Shown piece after piece: positions 34,693 through 46,699 of a DNA stretch of 64,000 nucleotides. A model generated the notes under the pieces. That model did no database searches and was not told where the DNA came from. It saw only the letters and a program-made list of their open reading frames with translations. How positions within the stretch are numbered: the first letter of the stretch is position 1; every line of letters starts with the position of its first letter. The stretch is from contig NC_044984.1 in assembly GCF_008728515.1 (NCBI RefSeq), positions 89,947,181 through 90,011,180 on the forward strand, in the 5' to 3' direction. This stretch comes from Papio anubis (lineage: Eukaryota; Chordata; Mammalia; Primates; Cercopithecidae). Made by a program: the position numbers and the translations under genes.

Positions 34693-35540
34693 AATTACTG
34701 AGCGAATGAACACAATGGGCTCTCAAACCCTCCCTACTCCCTCTTAGGTATGCTATTATGTCCATTGTGTGCTTTGGCACCTCTCCATGTCAATCATGAT
34801 GTATTTCCTTTCCTTTATCCCTAGAAAGGCCCTGGTTATTCTTTCTTCCTTTAGAGATCTAGAATCTATAATTACCCTGATCTCGCTTGAAACTCCTCAT
34901 TAAACAATAAAGGACACCCTTTTCCCTTGGGCCTTCCTCACGTCTCTAACATACCTCTCCTGAAGCAAAGATTGAATCTAGTTGAACATGTTGTAAGATA
35001 AAGCTACTGAAAGCAGTTTCTGTCTCCAGATTATTTGAATTTCTCACCCCCATCCCTACTTAACAAGTAATTTTGTTCCAAAACATTTCTCATCGTGTCA
35101 CATCAACATATTTACACGTCAATCTACTGCAGCTAACTTTGTAACAATGAGAGAAACATTCAGAGTAATACTGAGTATCCTACCATGGGTCTGAAAAATT
35201 GAATTCAAATACTCTGTGCGTAAAATGCCTAGACTATGTCATTCTAGCACATCTATGAGCTGATTTAGCAAGTATATTGTTAGACTACAAATTACCTTTT
35301 TCCTATGACGTGTAAAACTCCATCAAAAATGAATTCTTCCTAATAAACTTTTTTATGGTGTCTAAAATTGCTGTGAATATCAGTTACAACTTTTACAATG
35401 ATCTTTTAGCCATAAGGCCATTATTTGTAGAATCCTTCTGTATTTCAGCTATTTGTCACCTATTTAGGCTGGGCCTAATAGCAAAACTGTCCCCCGTTAC
35501 TGAATTCAGAGAATTATTCGGGCACACGATTTATTGCCTA

Positions 35541-35544
<4 letters not shown>

Positions 35545-35573
<29 letters not shown>

Positions 35574-35858
35574 AGACGGAGTCTCGCTCTATAGCCCAGG
35601 CTGGAGTGCAGTGGCCGGATCTCAGCTCACTGCAAGCTCCGCCTCCCAGGTTTACGCCATTCTCCTGTCTCAGCCTCCCGAGTAGCTGGGACTACAGGCG
35701 CCCACCACCTCGCCCGGCTAGTTTTTTGTATTTTTTTTTTAGTAGAGACGGGGTTTCACTGTGTTAGCCAGGATGGTCTTGATCTCCTGACCTCGTGATC
35801 CGCCCGTCTCGGCCTCCCAAAGTGCTGGGATTACAGGCTTGAGCCACCGCGCCCGGCC
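35545..35858 (-). mobile_element. AluY-type (antisense), young, OWM-like
   Basis: TSD TGCCTATCTT at 35535-35544 and 35859-35868. Near-consensus, with GGCCGGATCTCAGC, CCTCGCCCGGCTAGTTTTTT and GGCTTGAGCC variants. Confidence 0.96.
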
Positions 35859-38025
35859 TGCCTATCTTGATTAGACTCCTGAGCCCCTGCCCCAGCCTCT
35901 CGCTAATCTCCCTGGACCAGACAACTCCATTAGAATCTGGCACCCACGTTTGTTCTGCCTAACACTGCAGGAAAGACAGAGACTTCGAAGCACGTGTTTT
36001 GTTTTTTTGTTTTTTTGGCTAACAAGAAGCCAAATTTCTGTATCCTCTACCATTCAAAACCCCAATTCAGCAAATTTACACAGCGGTTTTTCCTCCACGT
36101 TAAGCAGTTAGTCAGCTACTAAAGATACACATATAAAACACAGCCTCTGCCCTCAACCCAATGAGCAGAAAAATTCTCTATGCACAACCAAAACGCTGTA
36201 ATAGTAAGATTCAAGTGTGTAGAGGAGAAGTTTGGTAGAGTGTATATGACATTTTCTTTTTTTGTAGTACAGAAAAGATAAATCTGTAGAAAAGGGAGAA
36301 AGACAACTGGCTAGAAAATTTATTTCAAATATCTAACCCAAATCTTCAACAGATTCTACATTTTAAATATTCCAAAAGGTGTACCATTGTATAGTATACT
36401 AAATGCGGGTTCATTTATCACTTAAAATTTTTTAAGCTAAAAAAATCTCAAACAATTAACATTTGGGAAGAAAAACACGAAGTAGTCAAAATATTTCAAC
36501 TTTCTAAACTGTATGCACTGGACTAACTGTTCAATATTAGAATATCTCTACATTTGAATTTGGATAGTCCACAGTGATAACTACTGGACTGAAAAATCTG
36601 ACATCGAACCTATGCAAAACTAATGGCTAGTGTGAAAAAAGCTAGAATGGGGAGAGAAAACTTGAATGTGCCAAAACATTTAAACGCTCTTTAAAATATC
36701 CCAAGATGCTAAATTAAGGACAAAACGATTAGAGTTCCAAGAATACAAACTTTCATCTCTTTCAAGGCAACTGAATATTGAATCTCATTGAGATTATGAA
36801 ATATTCTATAAGCATGTGCTTAACTTCTATTTGGCTTTCCGAATTTCACCACAGTGAACAGCCCATTCTTTTTCCTTGTTTACACCAAATGCTCGTTGTG
36901 AACACAACTCAAAATGGAATCCCAGGCCCCAAAAGTCACCAGCCCTACTTCACCCCCACAGGCAGCTACTTAACAGATAATAAAGAATTCAAGTGCAGGA
37001 CCTGAAGGTCTTATTTCCATGCAAATCTCACAATCCCCGTTACTTGCCCAGATACAATTAAGGCTTAAAAGGTGGCGGGAGTGGGGGACTTGGGGACTGG
37101 TCTGAGGAGAAAGTGAACCTCCCAAGGTTCCTAAATGGTTTTGCTTGCAGTATAAAAAATGCGAGAAATTATCCAGCTATCAGTAGAATTTAACAACAGC
37201 TCAAACTTGCATTTGAAACAATTACTATATTTCACTTTCTTTTTTCATGGGGGCGGGGAATAGTGTCTTACCTACTCTTAAATTTGAACGTATTAACAGG
37301 TTCCCCTCCGCCCACACTGACATATTTCTTATCCCCCATAATGAATTCAGCCATATGGCATTCTTTCCCATCGAAGGCCATCGGGAATGGCTTTAGGAAG
37401 CTGATTTTCAAGCACTGAGATCTTTAAGCGGCAGCAGGTGCCGGCAGCGCGGGGATCGATCGATGGAGAGGAGACGGGCAAGACGCCGGTAAACCGAGCG
37501 CCGCAACCGCCCTCCCGAAGCGCCCCGGGGCTTCGAGCATCCCCTCGCTGTAATCCGGGCAGCGGGAAGGATGCGGCTGGACCCGGGCAGTGCGTGCTCC
37601 ACACAGCACCCAGCCCGCGCCAGCCTCTCCGCGACGCTCGTGCCGGGGTCAGCGCGAAGCCCCTCCGCGTCCTCGAAGCCCCCGCCCGCGCCGGTTCTCC
37701 CCCAGCTCGCCCGCTCCAGCCCGCTGCCCCTGGCCGCCGCATCTCCGGGCACTCGTGAGGCGGCCGCCGGGACGGGGCCGAGCACCGCAGAACCCACCGA
37801 AACTTCCCAGGGGGCCACTTCAAAATTCGCCGGACCCGTCGCCGCCGCGCGCCCGCAGCCCCCGTAGCCCCCGTCTCTCTCTCCCTCCCTCAGGACCCCA
37901 GCGCCTTGCGCGGCGGGAATACTCTCCCAGGTGCCTCCCGGCCCGGGGGCTGCCGTCGCACGTCCGCTCCCGCAGGGGTCCTCACTCCGCCAGTCACCCC
38001 GGCCCGCGCCCTCGCTCACACTCAC

Positions 38026-38100
38026 CAGCCCGAGCCGGGGCGGCCATCTTAGCGCTCACCCCGGCCCCCGGCCCCCCGCCCCCCGGTTCGGCGGCCGCGG
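38026..38100 (-). other. USP44: candidate USP44 non-coding exon 1
   Basis: On the - strand, CGCTAAGATGGCCGCCCCGG runs to a strong donor CTG|GTGAGTGTG at 38026|38025. The 5' limit is a guess. An alternative first exon would use the donor GTAG|GTAAGA with its last exon base at 37272. Confidence 0.5.
38043..38050 (-). promoter_or_regulatory. YY1-type site AAGATGGC
   Basis: Reads AAGATGGCCGCC in the USP44 direction, the orientation and place typical of YY1 elements just downstream of a start site. Confidence 0.6.
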
Positions 38101-38142
38101 CGACCCGGTCCGGCGGCTACGACAGCAGTGACGCGCGGCAGG

Positions 38143-38169
38143 CCCCGCCCCTCCCACAGCCCCGCCCCC
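38143..38169. promoter_or_regulatory. two GC boxes (SP/KLF)
   Basis: CCCCGCCC at 38143-38150 and CCCCGCCCCC at 38160-38169, about 100 bases upstream of the YY1-type site. Confidence 0.6.
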
Positions 38170-38260
38170 GGGCCGGCTCTGCGCGGGCACCGAGAACCTG
38201 CCGGCGGCCGCCTTCCGCGCCTCGTGGGGGGATCTGGGCCACAGACGGTCCCCAGCGCCG

Positions 38261-38266
38261 CACGTG
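38261..38266. promoter_or_regulatory. E-box CACGTG
   Basis: Palindromic CACGTG in the CpG island, of the USF/MYC class. Confidence 0.5.
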
Positions 38267-38879
38267 GGTCTGCGCCGACAACAAGCACTGCCTCCCCCGG
38301 CGGGCTTCGCACCTGTCGTGCCGTCGGAACCCGGGAGGGTAAACCCTGAGTGTCCTGTGTGCCTGTGAGCCGCAGAATCATCCACGGACGTCGTTAGTCC
38401 TTGCCGGAATTTCTGCGATTTACACAACGTCGAATTGTTTGGCAGAAACGCGTGGCAAATTCCGTTATCTTTAAAACCTTCCCCAATTTACTGGCATAGA
38501 AATTCTTACAGAAAACGTTTCCCTCTTGAAGCGACCCCTGGGTGTAACTTCAGTGGGGATGACGGCTGTGAATTGGGTTTCCTCGCACAGCAGAAGGGCG
38601 AGAGAGGTTCCAGAACGGATACAGGAGGGGCACCGCTATCCAGAACTGCCTAAGCCGAAATTGCCCGTTTAAATAATGAAGTAGATATCGAAAAGGAAAA
38701 GGAGGGGACATCTGGAAAACAGGAACTAGTCAAGGCTAAGGTACCTGAAAATTAACCCATTTATACTTATTGGATTCTTTGTGCTCAACTCTGAGCCAGA
38801 TTTTTGTTTTTAACTGAACCTATACTCAATGACGAGCCAGTTCTACTTTGGCCACCCTGTGGAGTATACTGAAAATTTA

Positions 38880-39650
38880 AAAACTCTTCAAGGAGAGCTT
38901 AAAAAGAAGACAAACATGCAGAGTTAACAATACATCAGTGCAGTGCAAAATCTTGCAATATGTAAGACAAGCTATAAAATTGTTCCTATCTTTTCATCAT
39001 CAATTTTATTCTGGGGAGTATGTTTCAGTGGTGTGACCTGAATAAAGAAATGAGTGCACAAAGATATTCACAGCATATTATCCAAACACTGGAAAAGGCG
39101 AGAAGGAGCGGGGCAGGATTCTAACAGGAAATGGCTAATTAAGATCCGACATAGAGGCCAGGCGCAGTGGCTCACGCCTGTAATCCCAGCACTTTGGGAG
39201 GCTGAGGCGGGTGGATCACCTGAGGTCTGGAGTTCGAGACCAGCCTGGCCAACATAGTGAAACCCTGTCTCTACTAAAACTACAAAAATTATCTGGGCGT
39301 GGTGGCGGGCGCATGTAATCCCAGCTACTCGGTAGGCTAAGGCGGGAGAATCGCTTGAACCCAGGAGGCGGAGTTTGTGGTGAGCCGAGGTCCGCCATTG
39401 CACTCAAGCCTGGGCAACAAAAGGGAAACTCTGTCTCAAAAAAAAGAAAAAAGAAAAAAAAAACCATCTGATATAGTAACACAGGAAGTTCTTATGTTAA
39501 CAATATAGATAACAAAATAGCAACAATGTCTAATCAATTCGTGTTTGAAAAATACCAAATATGTACGTGAAGGTTACAACTGCATAAAATGTAGTCATGC
39601 AAATAAAGATTAAAGGGATGAATTTGGGTAGTTTAATACTCATTTCGTTC
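38880..39650 (+). mobile_element. L1M-like 3' sequence, split by an Alu
   Basis: CACAAAGATATTCACAGCATATTATCC pattern before the Alu, A/T-rich continuation after it. Confidence 0.4.
39154..39464 (+). mobile_element. Alu (sense)
   Basis: GGCCAGGCGCAGTGG to an A/G-rich tail. Confidence 0.95.
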
Positions 39651-40549
39651 TTTTTTCTATATATTTAAGTGCATAATAATTCTGATTCAATAATGACCCC
39701 AGTGCACTTCTCCCACTCAAAACATCTAACCTCTATCTTGTACTTTTGCCCACTACCTGAATTTCTCAAATGCGTTAAAAGCATTACATAAGGGCATCTC
39801 TTAAGATGAAATATTTAAAATTTAAGTATTTCTGGCATGCAATATGGTTTTTCCTGTAATTCCTTGAAAGTAAAATATTAATAATAGAAAAATCAAAACT
39901 CTTTCATTCCTATTATAATGCCATAAAACCATTCTGGAAGGTCGTTTGGGAGATATGAAGAGTCTTAGTTGCCTCCCTCTGGTCTAGTAATTGGGCGGGG
40001 TCTTTTAAGGACTAAAATGATGTGAATAAATGAAGAGAAAGAGTGGAATGGGAAGAAAAGCAGAGGCAAGCTGTGTAAAGCATAGGTGGAGAGTGCTGAA
40101 TAGTATCTTCAATAAAATGCCTTAATACAATGATGTAAGCTAGGAAGAGGTGAGGAGTGGGAAGGGAAGAGGCTGGAGACAAGAAATTCTCATTACTAGT
40201 GTTAGTAATTAAAGAGCAGATGTTTGTAGTTTAGCTTTTTCTTCATACTTATTACTACTTTTTCAACTTTGAAATTTCCTCAGCTACCATTTTATTCATG
40301 ATCTTCACTACCTAGGCCTAAGTTATACCATGCTCTAGCTCCTTTCCTGAGCTCCAGATCCTCTCTATTGCAATTTCATTTTTACATAGCAATCATAATC
40401 ATTCTTCTCCTTACATTTTCCTATTTGTTTTTTACCCATGTCATCGAATCTAAGCTTTTTACTGTAACATTAAAAAAAAGAAAAAATCCTCCTCCCCTGC
40501 CCACCTTCATCAGTGATGTCCCCAAACTTACCTGTTAAAACCTCAAAAT

Positions 40550-40965
40550 CAGTCTTTCTCCAGGTCGGCCTTTGGACAACTCAGAGGTCCCTGTAGGATT
40601 GCCCACTTTCCATCAGGGCAGATGCTGATCTCCTAAGTGAAAAGTACTGGCCGCTGCCTCCAGTGGCCCCCTGCAAATCATTACAAATCAACTCCTTTCA
40701 GGTCTGGCTTAAACTCTCACCACCTGGAAACTGCTTTCCTGAAGTCACAGCCGGGCATGCAGATTCCCATCCCCCACCCCCAGCAGTGCATTATTATGCA
40801 GTCACTGCTTTTGTTCCGAGTTCTGAGCCTGCTTCTATTTGCATCGTAACCTCTCTGGGGGCCGGGACTGTGCACTTGCTCCCTTTCTATACCTCTCCAC
40901 AGTTCCTAGTACCGGCCAAAAACACTGCTGAAATGCCTAATGAATCAACTGGAAGTTCCTTAGCA
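40550..40965 (+). mobile_element. L2 3' end (sense)
   Basis: CTTTCAGGTCTGGCTTAAACTC, then GCCGGGACTGTGCACTTG and CCTAATGAATCAACTGG follow the L2 3' order. Confidence 0.65.
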
Positions 40966-42004
40966 TAATATAGGGGTGTGGAAGTGATGTTTAGGGGGAT
41001 TTCCTTTGTTTCCCTGATGCCCAGATGGAAAGAAATGGCAATTTGCCCTTCCAAGGTAAGCAGTATCCTAAATAAGATAAAATTTTAATGATTCTGAAAC
41101 CTAATGAGTGTGTAACTACTCAATTCTGAGGTACTACACAGACTAGTTTTGCCCTTTGTATCCTGAGAGAAAAGTATGAATGAATTAAAAGAAGACAAAA
41201 CATTATAAATTTCATTAACCTCAGAGTGGCTTTTTATGCTTTATGTCGATTTTTAGAATTTCCTAGTCCAGTCTTTCATGAATCAAAGAATATTTCAGGA
41301 ATCCTAATTGCAGACTGAAGAATTTATGAGCTTATTAAATTTTAGGAATCTGCTTTTAAGACTTTTCAGTTTTACAGACAATGCTCTTACCTAATAACTA
41401 AGATTCGTTTAACATTTTTTTGAACACCTACATGCCTGGCACCATGCTAAGAGATTGAGATATTCATAGCATTCATTTCAATGGTTATGAGGAGATGAAG
41501 GATTGAACAGAGGAAGTGGGTAAAGAAACGCTAAAGAACTCAGCCATAGACTTTTGATTAAGGTGTAGCAACACACTTCAATTGAACTTTTTAAATGAGA
41601 GGAACCCAAACGACCTTAAACTTCTGGCAAATATGAAAGAAAGGATTTGAGAGAGTAGTATGGAAAAAAGAACAGCAGATGTAAGCTACAGTCTTACTGG
41701 AGGAAAGTGAGTAGCAGGGGCTTTAGAATTCGCCTTTTTTTCTTTAAGAATGAGGGTGGTAGCAGGTAAGGAAGGTAAATGCCAGCTGAGTAGATGGTAC
41801 CAAAGTTGATTTGTTTTTAAAAGATCATTGTTTATTTGGTGGTCTGTCAGGGAAACTTGTACCTTGGAGGTGAATTTCCAATGTAGGCCTACTGGAAACT
41901 GAAACCCTGAGCCCCAGGGTTTAGGTATTAATGGAAGCAAAATTGTGAAGTGAATCCATTTCTCCCCCTTTTAAACGTTCACTCCACCTCCACCCTATAC
42001 TCAG

Positions 42005-42050
<46 letters not shown>

Positions 42051-42329
42051 AGACAGAGTTTCACTCTGTCACCCAGGCTGGAGTGCCGTGGCGCGATCTC
42101 AGCTCACTGCAACCTCCACCTACTGGGTTCAAGCAATTCCCCTGCCTCAGCCTCCTGAGTACCTGGGATTACAGGTATGCACCACCGCGCCAGGCTAATT
42201 TTTGTATTTTTAGTAGAGACGGGGTTTCACCATGTTGGTTAGGCTGGTTTCCCACTCCTGACCTTGTGATCCGCCCACCTCGGCCTCCCCAAGTGCTGGG
42301 ATTATAGGCATGAGCCACCATGCCTGGCC
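42005..42329 (-). mobile_element. Alu (antisense) with (TTTTC)n tail
   Basis: Full length, ends CATGCCTGGCC. Confidence 0.94.
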
Positions 42330-42477
42330 TACTGTAGGCTCACTTTTATAGGGATCCTCAGGCTGTTGTGTCCAGGGCTTTACTGCAGTCTTTCTCTCTT
42401 CCTTCCCATTAAAACTTTTCCCGTTTTGTTCAGGACAGGTACCCCATCCTTCCATTATCTCTCTCTTTTTATTTATT

Positions 42478-42773
42478 TTTAAAATAGAGACAGGGTTTTG
42501 TCACTAGGCTGGAGTGCAGTAGCGTGATCATGGCTCACTGCAGCCTTGACCTCTCAGGCTCAAGCAATCCTCCCACCTCAGCTTCCTGTGTAACTGGGAC
42601 CACAGGCATGCGACACAACTTCTGGCTAATTGATTTTTTGTAGAGATGTGGGGGTTGGGGGAGCGGTTCTCCCTATGTTACCCAGGCTGGTCTCATACTC
42701 CTGGCCTCAAGCAATCCTAGTGCCTCGGCCCCCCAAAGTGCTGGGGTTACAAGCATGAGCCACCATGCCTGGC
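42478..42773 (-). mobile_element. Alu (antisense), older
   Basis: AluJ-like (GCAGCCTTGACCTCTCAGGC), with a G-rich insert (GTGGGGGTTGGGGGAGCGG). Confidence 0.93.
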
Positions 42774-43029
42774 CCCAACCTGTCATTATCTAAGGAGCTC
42801 AGTTATGAAGTTAAGTTATCTACTTTGTATTATTAGTGTTTAGTATTTTTGTTTTCATTTCTCTCTAAGACTGTTCTAATCTGTTCTAATGGAACCTCCT
42901 GTAGACATCCAGAGTATGGAATTTCTAAAATGACATTTTAAACATTGTGACAGATCAGTAGGATAGATATTTTCCTAAGCCAAGGTACTTTCTTTCCAAG
43001 GATAAGCTATGGGAGGTGATGAGAGCAGA

Positions 43030-43113
43030 ATACACACGCACACACACTATACACACACGCACACACATATATATACACGTACGCACACACATATATACAC
43101 ATACGCACATATA
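43030..43113. repeat. (AC)n/(AT)n compound microsatellite
   Basis: Alternating ACAC, ATAT and ACGC tracts over about 80 bases. Confidence 0.9.
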
Positions 43114-43319
43114 TAATTACAATTCATTTCGCTATAATAATTTGTCTAGTTATTTGCAATCCTTTCAGGATTTAAAAAATTTCTATCTCATTTGTAGAGT
43201 TTGGAAAATAGTATCCATTCTATCTTCTTCACAATAATGTTTTAAGGATCAAATGAGGTTTTGCCCATGGAAACTGCCTAAACTATAAGGAGAAAAGTCA
43301 GTGTGTTTATCATTATTTC

Positions 43320-43440
43320 TCTCTTAGGGTTACTATTACCCTGTAAAGTTTTGTGAAGTCAGGAACAGACTTTTGTTCATATTTATAACCCCTATAGCAA
43401 TTAATACAGAACCTCACTCAGAATAGATAAGCAGTATTCC
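43320..43440 (+). mobile_element. L2-type 3' end fragment
   Basis: TTTGTGAAGTCAGGAACAGAC, then CAGAACCTCACTCAGAATAG. Confidence 0.45.
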
Positions 43441-44165
43441 CTTAAATCAAGTTTTACTTCTGTACTAAAGTAATAGTCAATTCAAGGACAAGTGCTATAA
43501 AGGTTAAAATTAATTCTATTACTCTGAGAAACATGGCAATAATATTTTAGCTTCCCTGTCTCATAGTAGGGAGGGAAAGGATCTGGAAAGGCAGAGGGAG
43601 AAAAGGAATGGCACTAGAGGTAGAAATTTCAACTCTTAAAGTTTTAGTAAACCATGCCAAAAAGATACTAGTAACTTTTCATGGGGGAGAGATTATTGGG
43701 GTACCAAAGTTTTATTTTTATACTGTATACGTGTTTTTAACCCCATTTCTTTTTTTAAAAAAAATAGTAGAATGAGGAAAGTGTAGATGGATAACTGTAG
43801 TTGTTTGTATAATTATTTACATCTTGCCAAACCATTTGGAAATTGAAATCCTGCAGTGTCGCTCCTGGGTTGTAAAAGATAAGAAAAGTAAATAGAAAAC
43901 CACCTCAATGCAGTGTGATATTGCATCATTTAAAGGAAACCACAAACTGTCTCTTCAGGATGTATGCGTACAATGAAAAGAGCTAACAATTCTTCATGTG
44001 TAAGAGCTAGGATGATCAACCTGTTTTTCTCTGCCATCTTAAGGTTGCTTCTTTTTACGTCAAAGTACCTCGTGGTAGCAATCATTGATTTAGTAATCTG
44101 TAAATAGTGTCTGTAAGCCCCTTTTCCTTAGCTAACCAGTGATTAACTCCTAGAAAAAACACATT

Positions 44166-44436
44166 TTTTTTTTTTCTGCCACCCAAGAGTGCAGTGGCAT
44201 GATCTCAGCTCACTGCAGCCTTGACCTCCCAGGCTCAACCAATCCTCACACCTGTGCCTCCCAAGTAGCTAGGACTACAGGTACATGCCACTACACCCAG
44301 CTAATTTTTGTATTTTTTGTACAGATGGGGTTTCACTATGTTGCCAAGGCTAGTCTTGGACTCTTGAGCTCAAATGATCCACCCATGTGGGCTTTCCAAA
44401 GCGCTGGGATTACAGGCGTGAGCCACTGCACCCAGC
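44166..44436 (-). mobile_element. Alu (antisense), older
   Basis: AluJ-like GCAGCCTTGACCTCCC. Lacks part of the right end. Confidence 0.93.
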
Positions 44437-44585
44437 CTTGAAAGCCACATTTCTAAGGGAAACTCTCTGGGGGAAGGGAGGTTGTGTGTAAGGTAGATAG
44501 TCCCTATCTATTTCATTTTATTTTTGGTTTTGAAATTAGTGTTTAAAGAATTAAGCATAATGAATACTTGATATGAATTTCTTGG

Positions 44586-44876
44586 ATTTTTTTGAGATGG
44601 AGTCTCACTCTTGTCGCCCAGGCTGGAGTGCAATGACACGATCTCGGCTCACTGCAACCTCTACCTCCCAGGTTCAAGTGATTCTCCTGCCTCAGCCTCC
44701 TGAGTAGCTGAGATTACAGGGCACCTGCCACCACACCCAGCTAATTTTTTTATTTTTAGTAGAGACGGGGTTTCACCATGTTGGCCAGGCTGGTCTCAAA
44801 CTCCTGACCTCAGGTGATTCACCCACCTTGGCCTCCCAAAGTGCTGGAATTACAGGCGTGAGCCACTCTGTCTGGT
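44586..44876 (-). mobile_element. Alu (antisense)
   Basis: TSD (T/C)CTTGGATTTTTT on both sides. Confidence 0.95.
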
Positions 44877-45196
44877 CCTTGGATTTTTTAAATGTCCTAA
44901 ATATGTGGCTCCTAATCTTTAAAAAAATAATGAAGGATGAATCAAGCATTATAGGGGAAAAAAAGCTTGAAATATGACATGTAATGGGATGTTTTTCACG
45001 AGTATAAAGTTTTATTTTGTCTATTTGGATGAAAACTCCAAAATGCCACAGGAATGATCATAGAAGGAAACTTCTATAAATTCACCATTAAATGCCTATG
45101 AAATAATCTTTTCTTAAAAATCAATGGTAGTAATAAGGGATGACTTAAATATTTATTTGCTTATGCCCATAACATCATATTAAATTTAAGATAAGG

Positions 45197-45500
45197 GCCG
45201 GGTGCGGTGGCTCACGCCTGTAATCCTAGCACTTTGGGAGGCCGGGGTGGGTGAATTGCTTGAGTTCAGGAGTTCGAGACCAGCCTGGGCAACATGGTGA
45301 AACCCCATCTCTACTAAAATACAAAAAATTAGCTGGGCGTGATGGCACACGCCTGTAATCCCAGCTACTAGGGAGGCTGAGATAGGAGAATCACTTGAAC
45401 CTGGGAGGCAGATGTTGCAGTGAGCCGAGATTGTGCCATTGCACTCCAGCCTAGGTGACAGAGTGAGACTCTGTCTCAAAATAAATAAATTAATTAATTA
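45197..45500 (+). mobile_element. Alu (sense), first of two in tandem
   Basis: TSD AATTTAAGATAA. The tail has become (AATT/AAAT)n. Confidence 0.95.
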
Positions 45501-45514
45501 ATTTAAGATAAAAG

Positions 45515-45813
45515 GGCCGGGTGCGGTGGCTCACACCTATAATCCCAGCACTTTGGGAGGCTGACGTGGGTGGATCACGTGAGGTCAGGAGTTTGAGACA
45601 AGCCTGGCCAACATGGCGAAATCCCGTCTCTACTAAAAATACAAAAATTTGCCGGGCGTGGTGGTGGGCACTTGTAAGCCCAGTTACTCAGAAGGCTGAG
45701 GCAGGAAAATCACTTGAACCCGGGAGGCAGAGGTTGCAGTGAGCCGAGATCGTGCCACTGCATTCCAGCCTGGGTGACAAGAGCAAAATTCTGTCTCAAA
45801 AAAAAAAAAAAAA
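45515..45813 (+). mobile_element. Alu (sense), second of two in tandem
   Basis: Inserted at the duplicated TTTAAGATAAAAGG left by the first Alu. A16 tail. Confidence 0.95.
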
Positions 45814-46128
45814 TTAAGACATGAACGTGGTCTTATCATTAGTCACAAAATTAAACTGTGCAAGACAATTATAATTTTGCCTAGCCTCATAGTGAATAAT
45901 TTTCCCCTTATTGTTTTGTTAAATATCAGTCTACATGTAATTAAGATTAGACTTACTCCTGCAAGAGAACCTACACAATAGCCCTTTGTTGTGTTGGTGT
46001 GATGGGATGCCAGGAGAGACCAAATGTCCTTGGTTCGGTTTTTGGGGTCAAAAATGCCCATATTACTAAACAACTTAAGGTCTCAGGGTAAAATGAAAAT
46101 CTGGGAGGAGATAATTTAGTGAGCTCTT

Positions 46129-46426
46129 TTTTTTTTTTTTTTTGAGACTGAGTCTTGCTCTGTCACCCAGGCTGGAGTGCTGTGGCCGGATCTCAGCTCA
46201 CTGCAAGCTCCGCCTCCCGGGTTCCCGCCATTCTCCTGCCTCAGCCTCCCGAGTAGCTGGGACTACAGGCGCCCGCCACCTCGCCCGGCTAGTTTTTTTT
46301 GTATTTTTTAGTAGAGACGGAGTTTCACCGTGTTAGCCAGGATGGTCTCGATCTCCTGACCTCGTGATCCGCCCGTCTCGGCCTCCCAAAGTGCTGGGAT
46401 TACAGGCTTGAGCCACCGCGCCCGGC
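46129..46426 (-). mobile_element. AluY-type (antisense), young, OWM-like
   Basis: Exact 13-base TSD TTAGTGAGCTCTT at 46116-46128 and 46427-46439. Same variants as the copy at 35545. Confidence 0.97.
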
Positions 46427-46699
46427 TTAGTGAGCTCTTATTAGTGCTAATACCTGAGTACAAATTAGTGAGTTAGGTAAGTTTATCATGTCCTGAAGAA
46501 AGTTGGAAGCATGTTGTTAAATTGTGATTGGGAGGGAAAAGGAAGGGTGAGAAAGGTGTATGGGTAGTAGGCTGCCTGTTGGAGGCCAGATCAAGAGTGG
46601 GGCACTCACTGTGTCTTTGGAGAAATAGAAAGAGGGATCTGAGTGAGATGTGAAACTTTTAATCTAGGACTACCTGTGCTCAAGAAGTTAAACATTTTA

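Larger units (their letters stand above)
22361..38025 (-). other. USP44: USP44 intron 1
   Basis: About 15.7 kb, dense in Alu, L2 and MIR, with no coding exon found. Stretches without any repeat I can name are 22380-22700, 23320-24060, 26430-28070, 32760-33440, 34060-34580, 34700-35530 and 35870-37250. ORFs there are short and anonymous. Confidence 0.8.
5060..38100 (-). other. USP44: USP44 gene (transcribed region, inferred limits)
   Basis: Five coding exons on the - strand plus a CpG-island 5' end. The spliced CDS is 1428+196+109+206+200 = 2139 bases, giving 712 residues and a stop, the same length as human USP44. All junctions are GT-AG and phases agree. The product is a nuclear cysteine deubiquitinase. 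From the literature it deubiquitinates CDC20, holding back APC/C until the spindle is ready, and removes ubiquitin from histone H2B. The 5' and 3' limits of the transcript are inferred. Confidence 0.93.
37430..38345 (-). promoter_or_regulatory. USP44: CpG island, probable USP44 promoter
   Basis: About 0.9 kb of very G/C- and CpG-rich DNA, unique in the window and about 15 kb upstream of the USP44 ATG. It holds GC boxes, a YY1-type site, an E-box and two donor sites on the - strand (exon ends at 38026 and 37272). Aberrant USP44 promoter methylation is reported in human tumours, which fits an island promoter. The start site itself cannot be fixed from sequence. Confidence 0.8.

Noticed and set aside
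37590..38342. A 250-codon ORF on the + strand through the CpG island, and a 205-codon ORF on the - strand at 37408-38025.
   Set aside because: G/C-rich DNA has few stop codons. The products are Pro/Arg/Ala/Gly-rich with no domain, several frames are open at once, and the position is that of a promoter.
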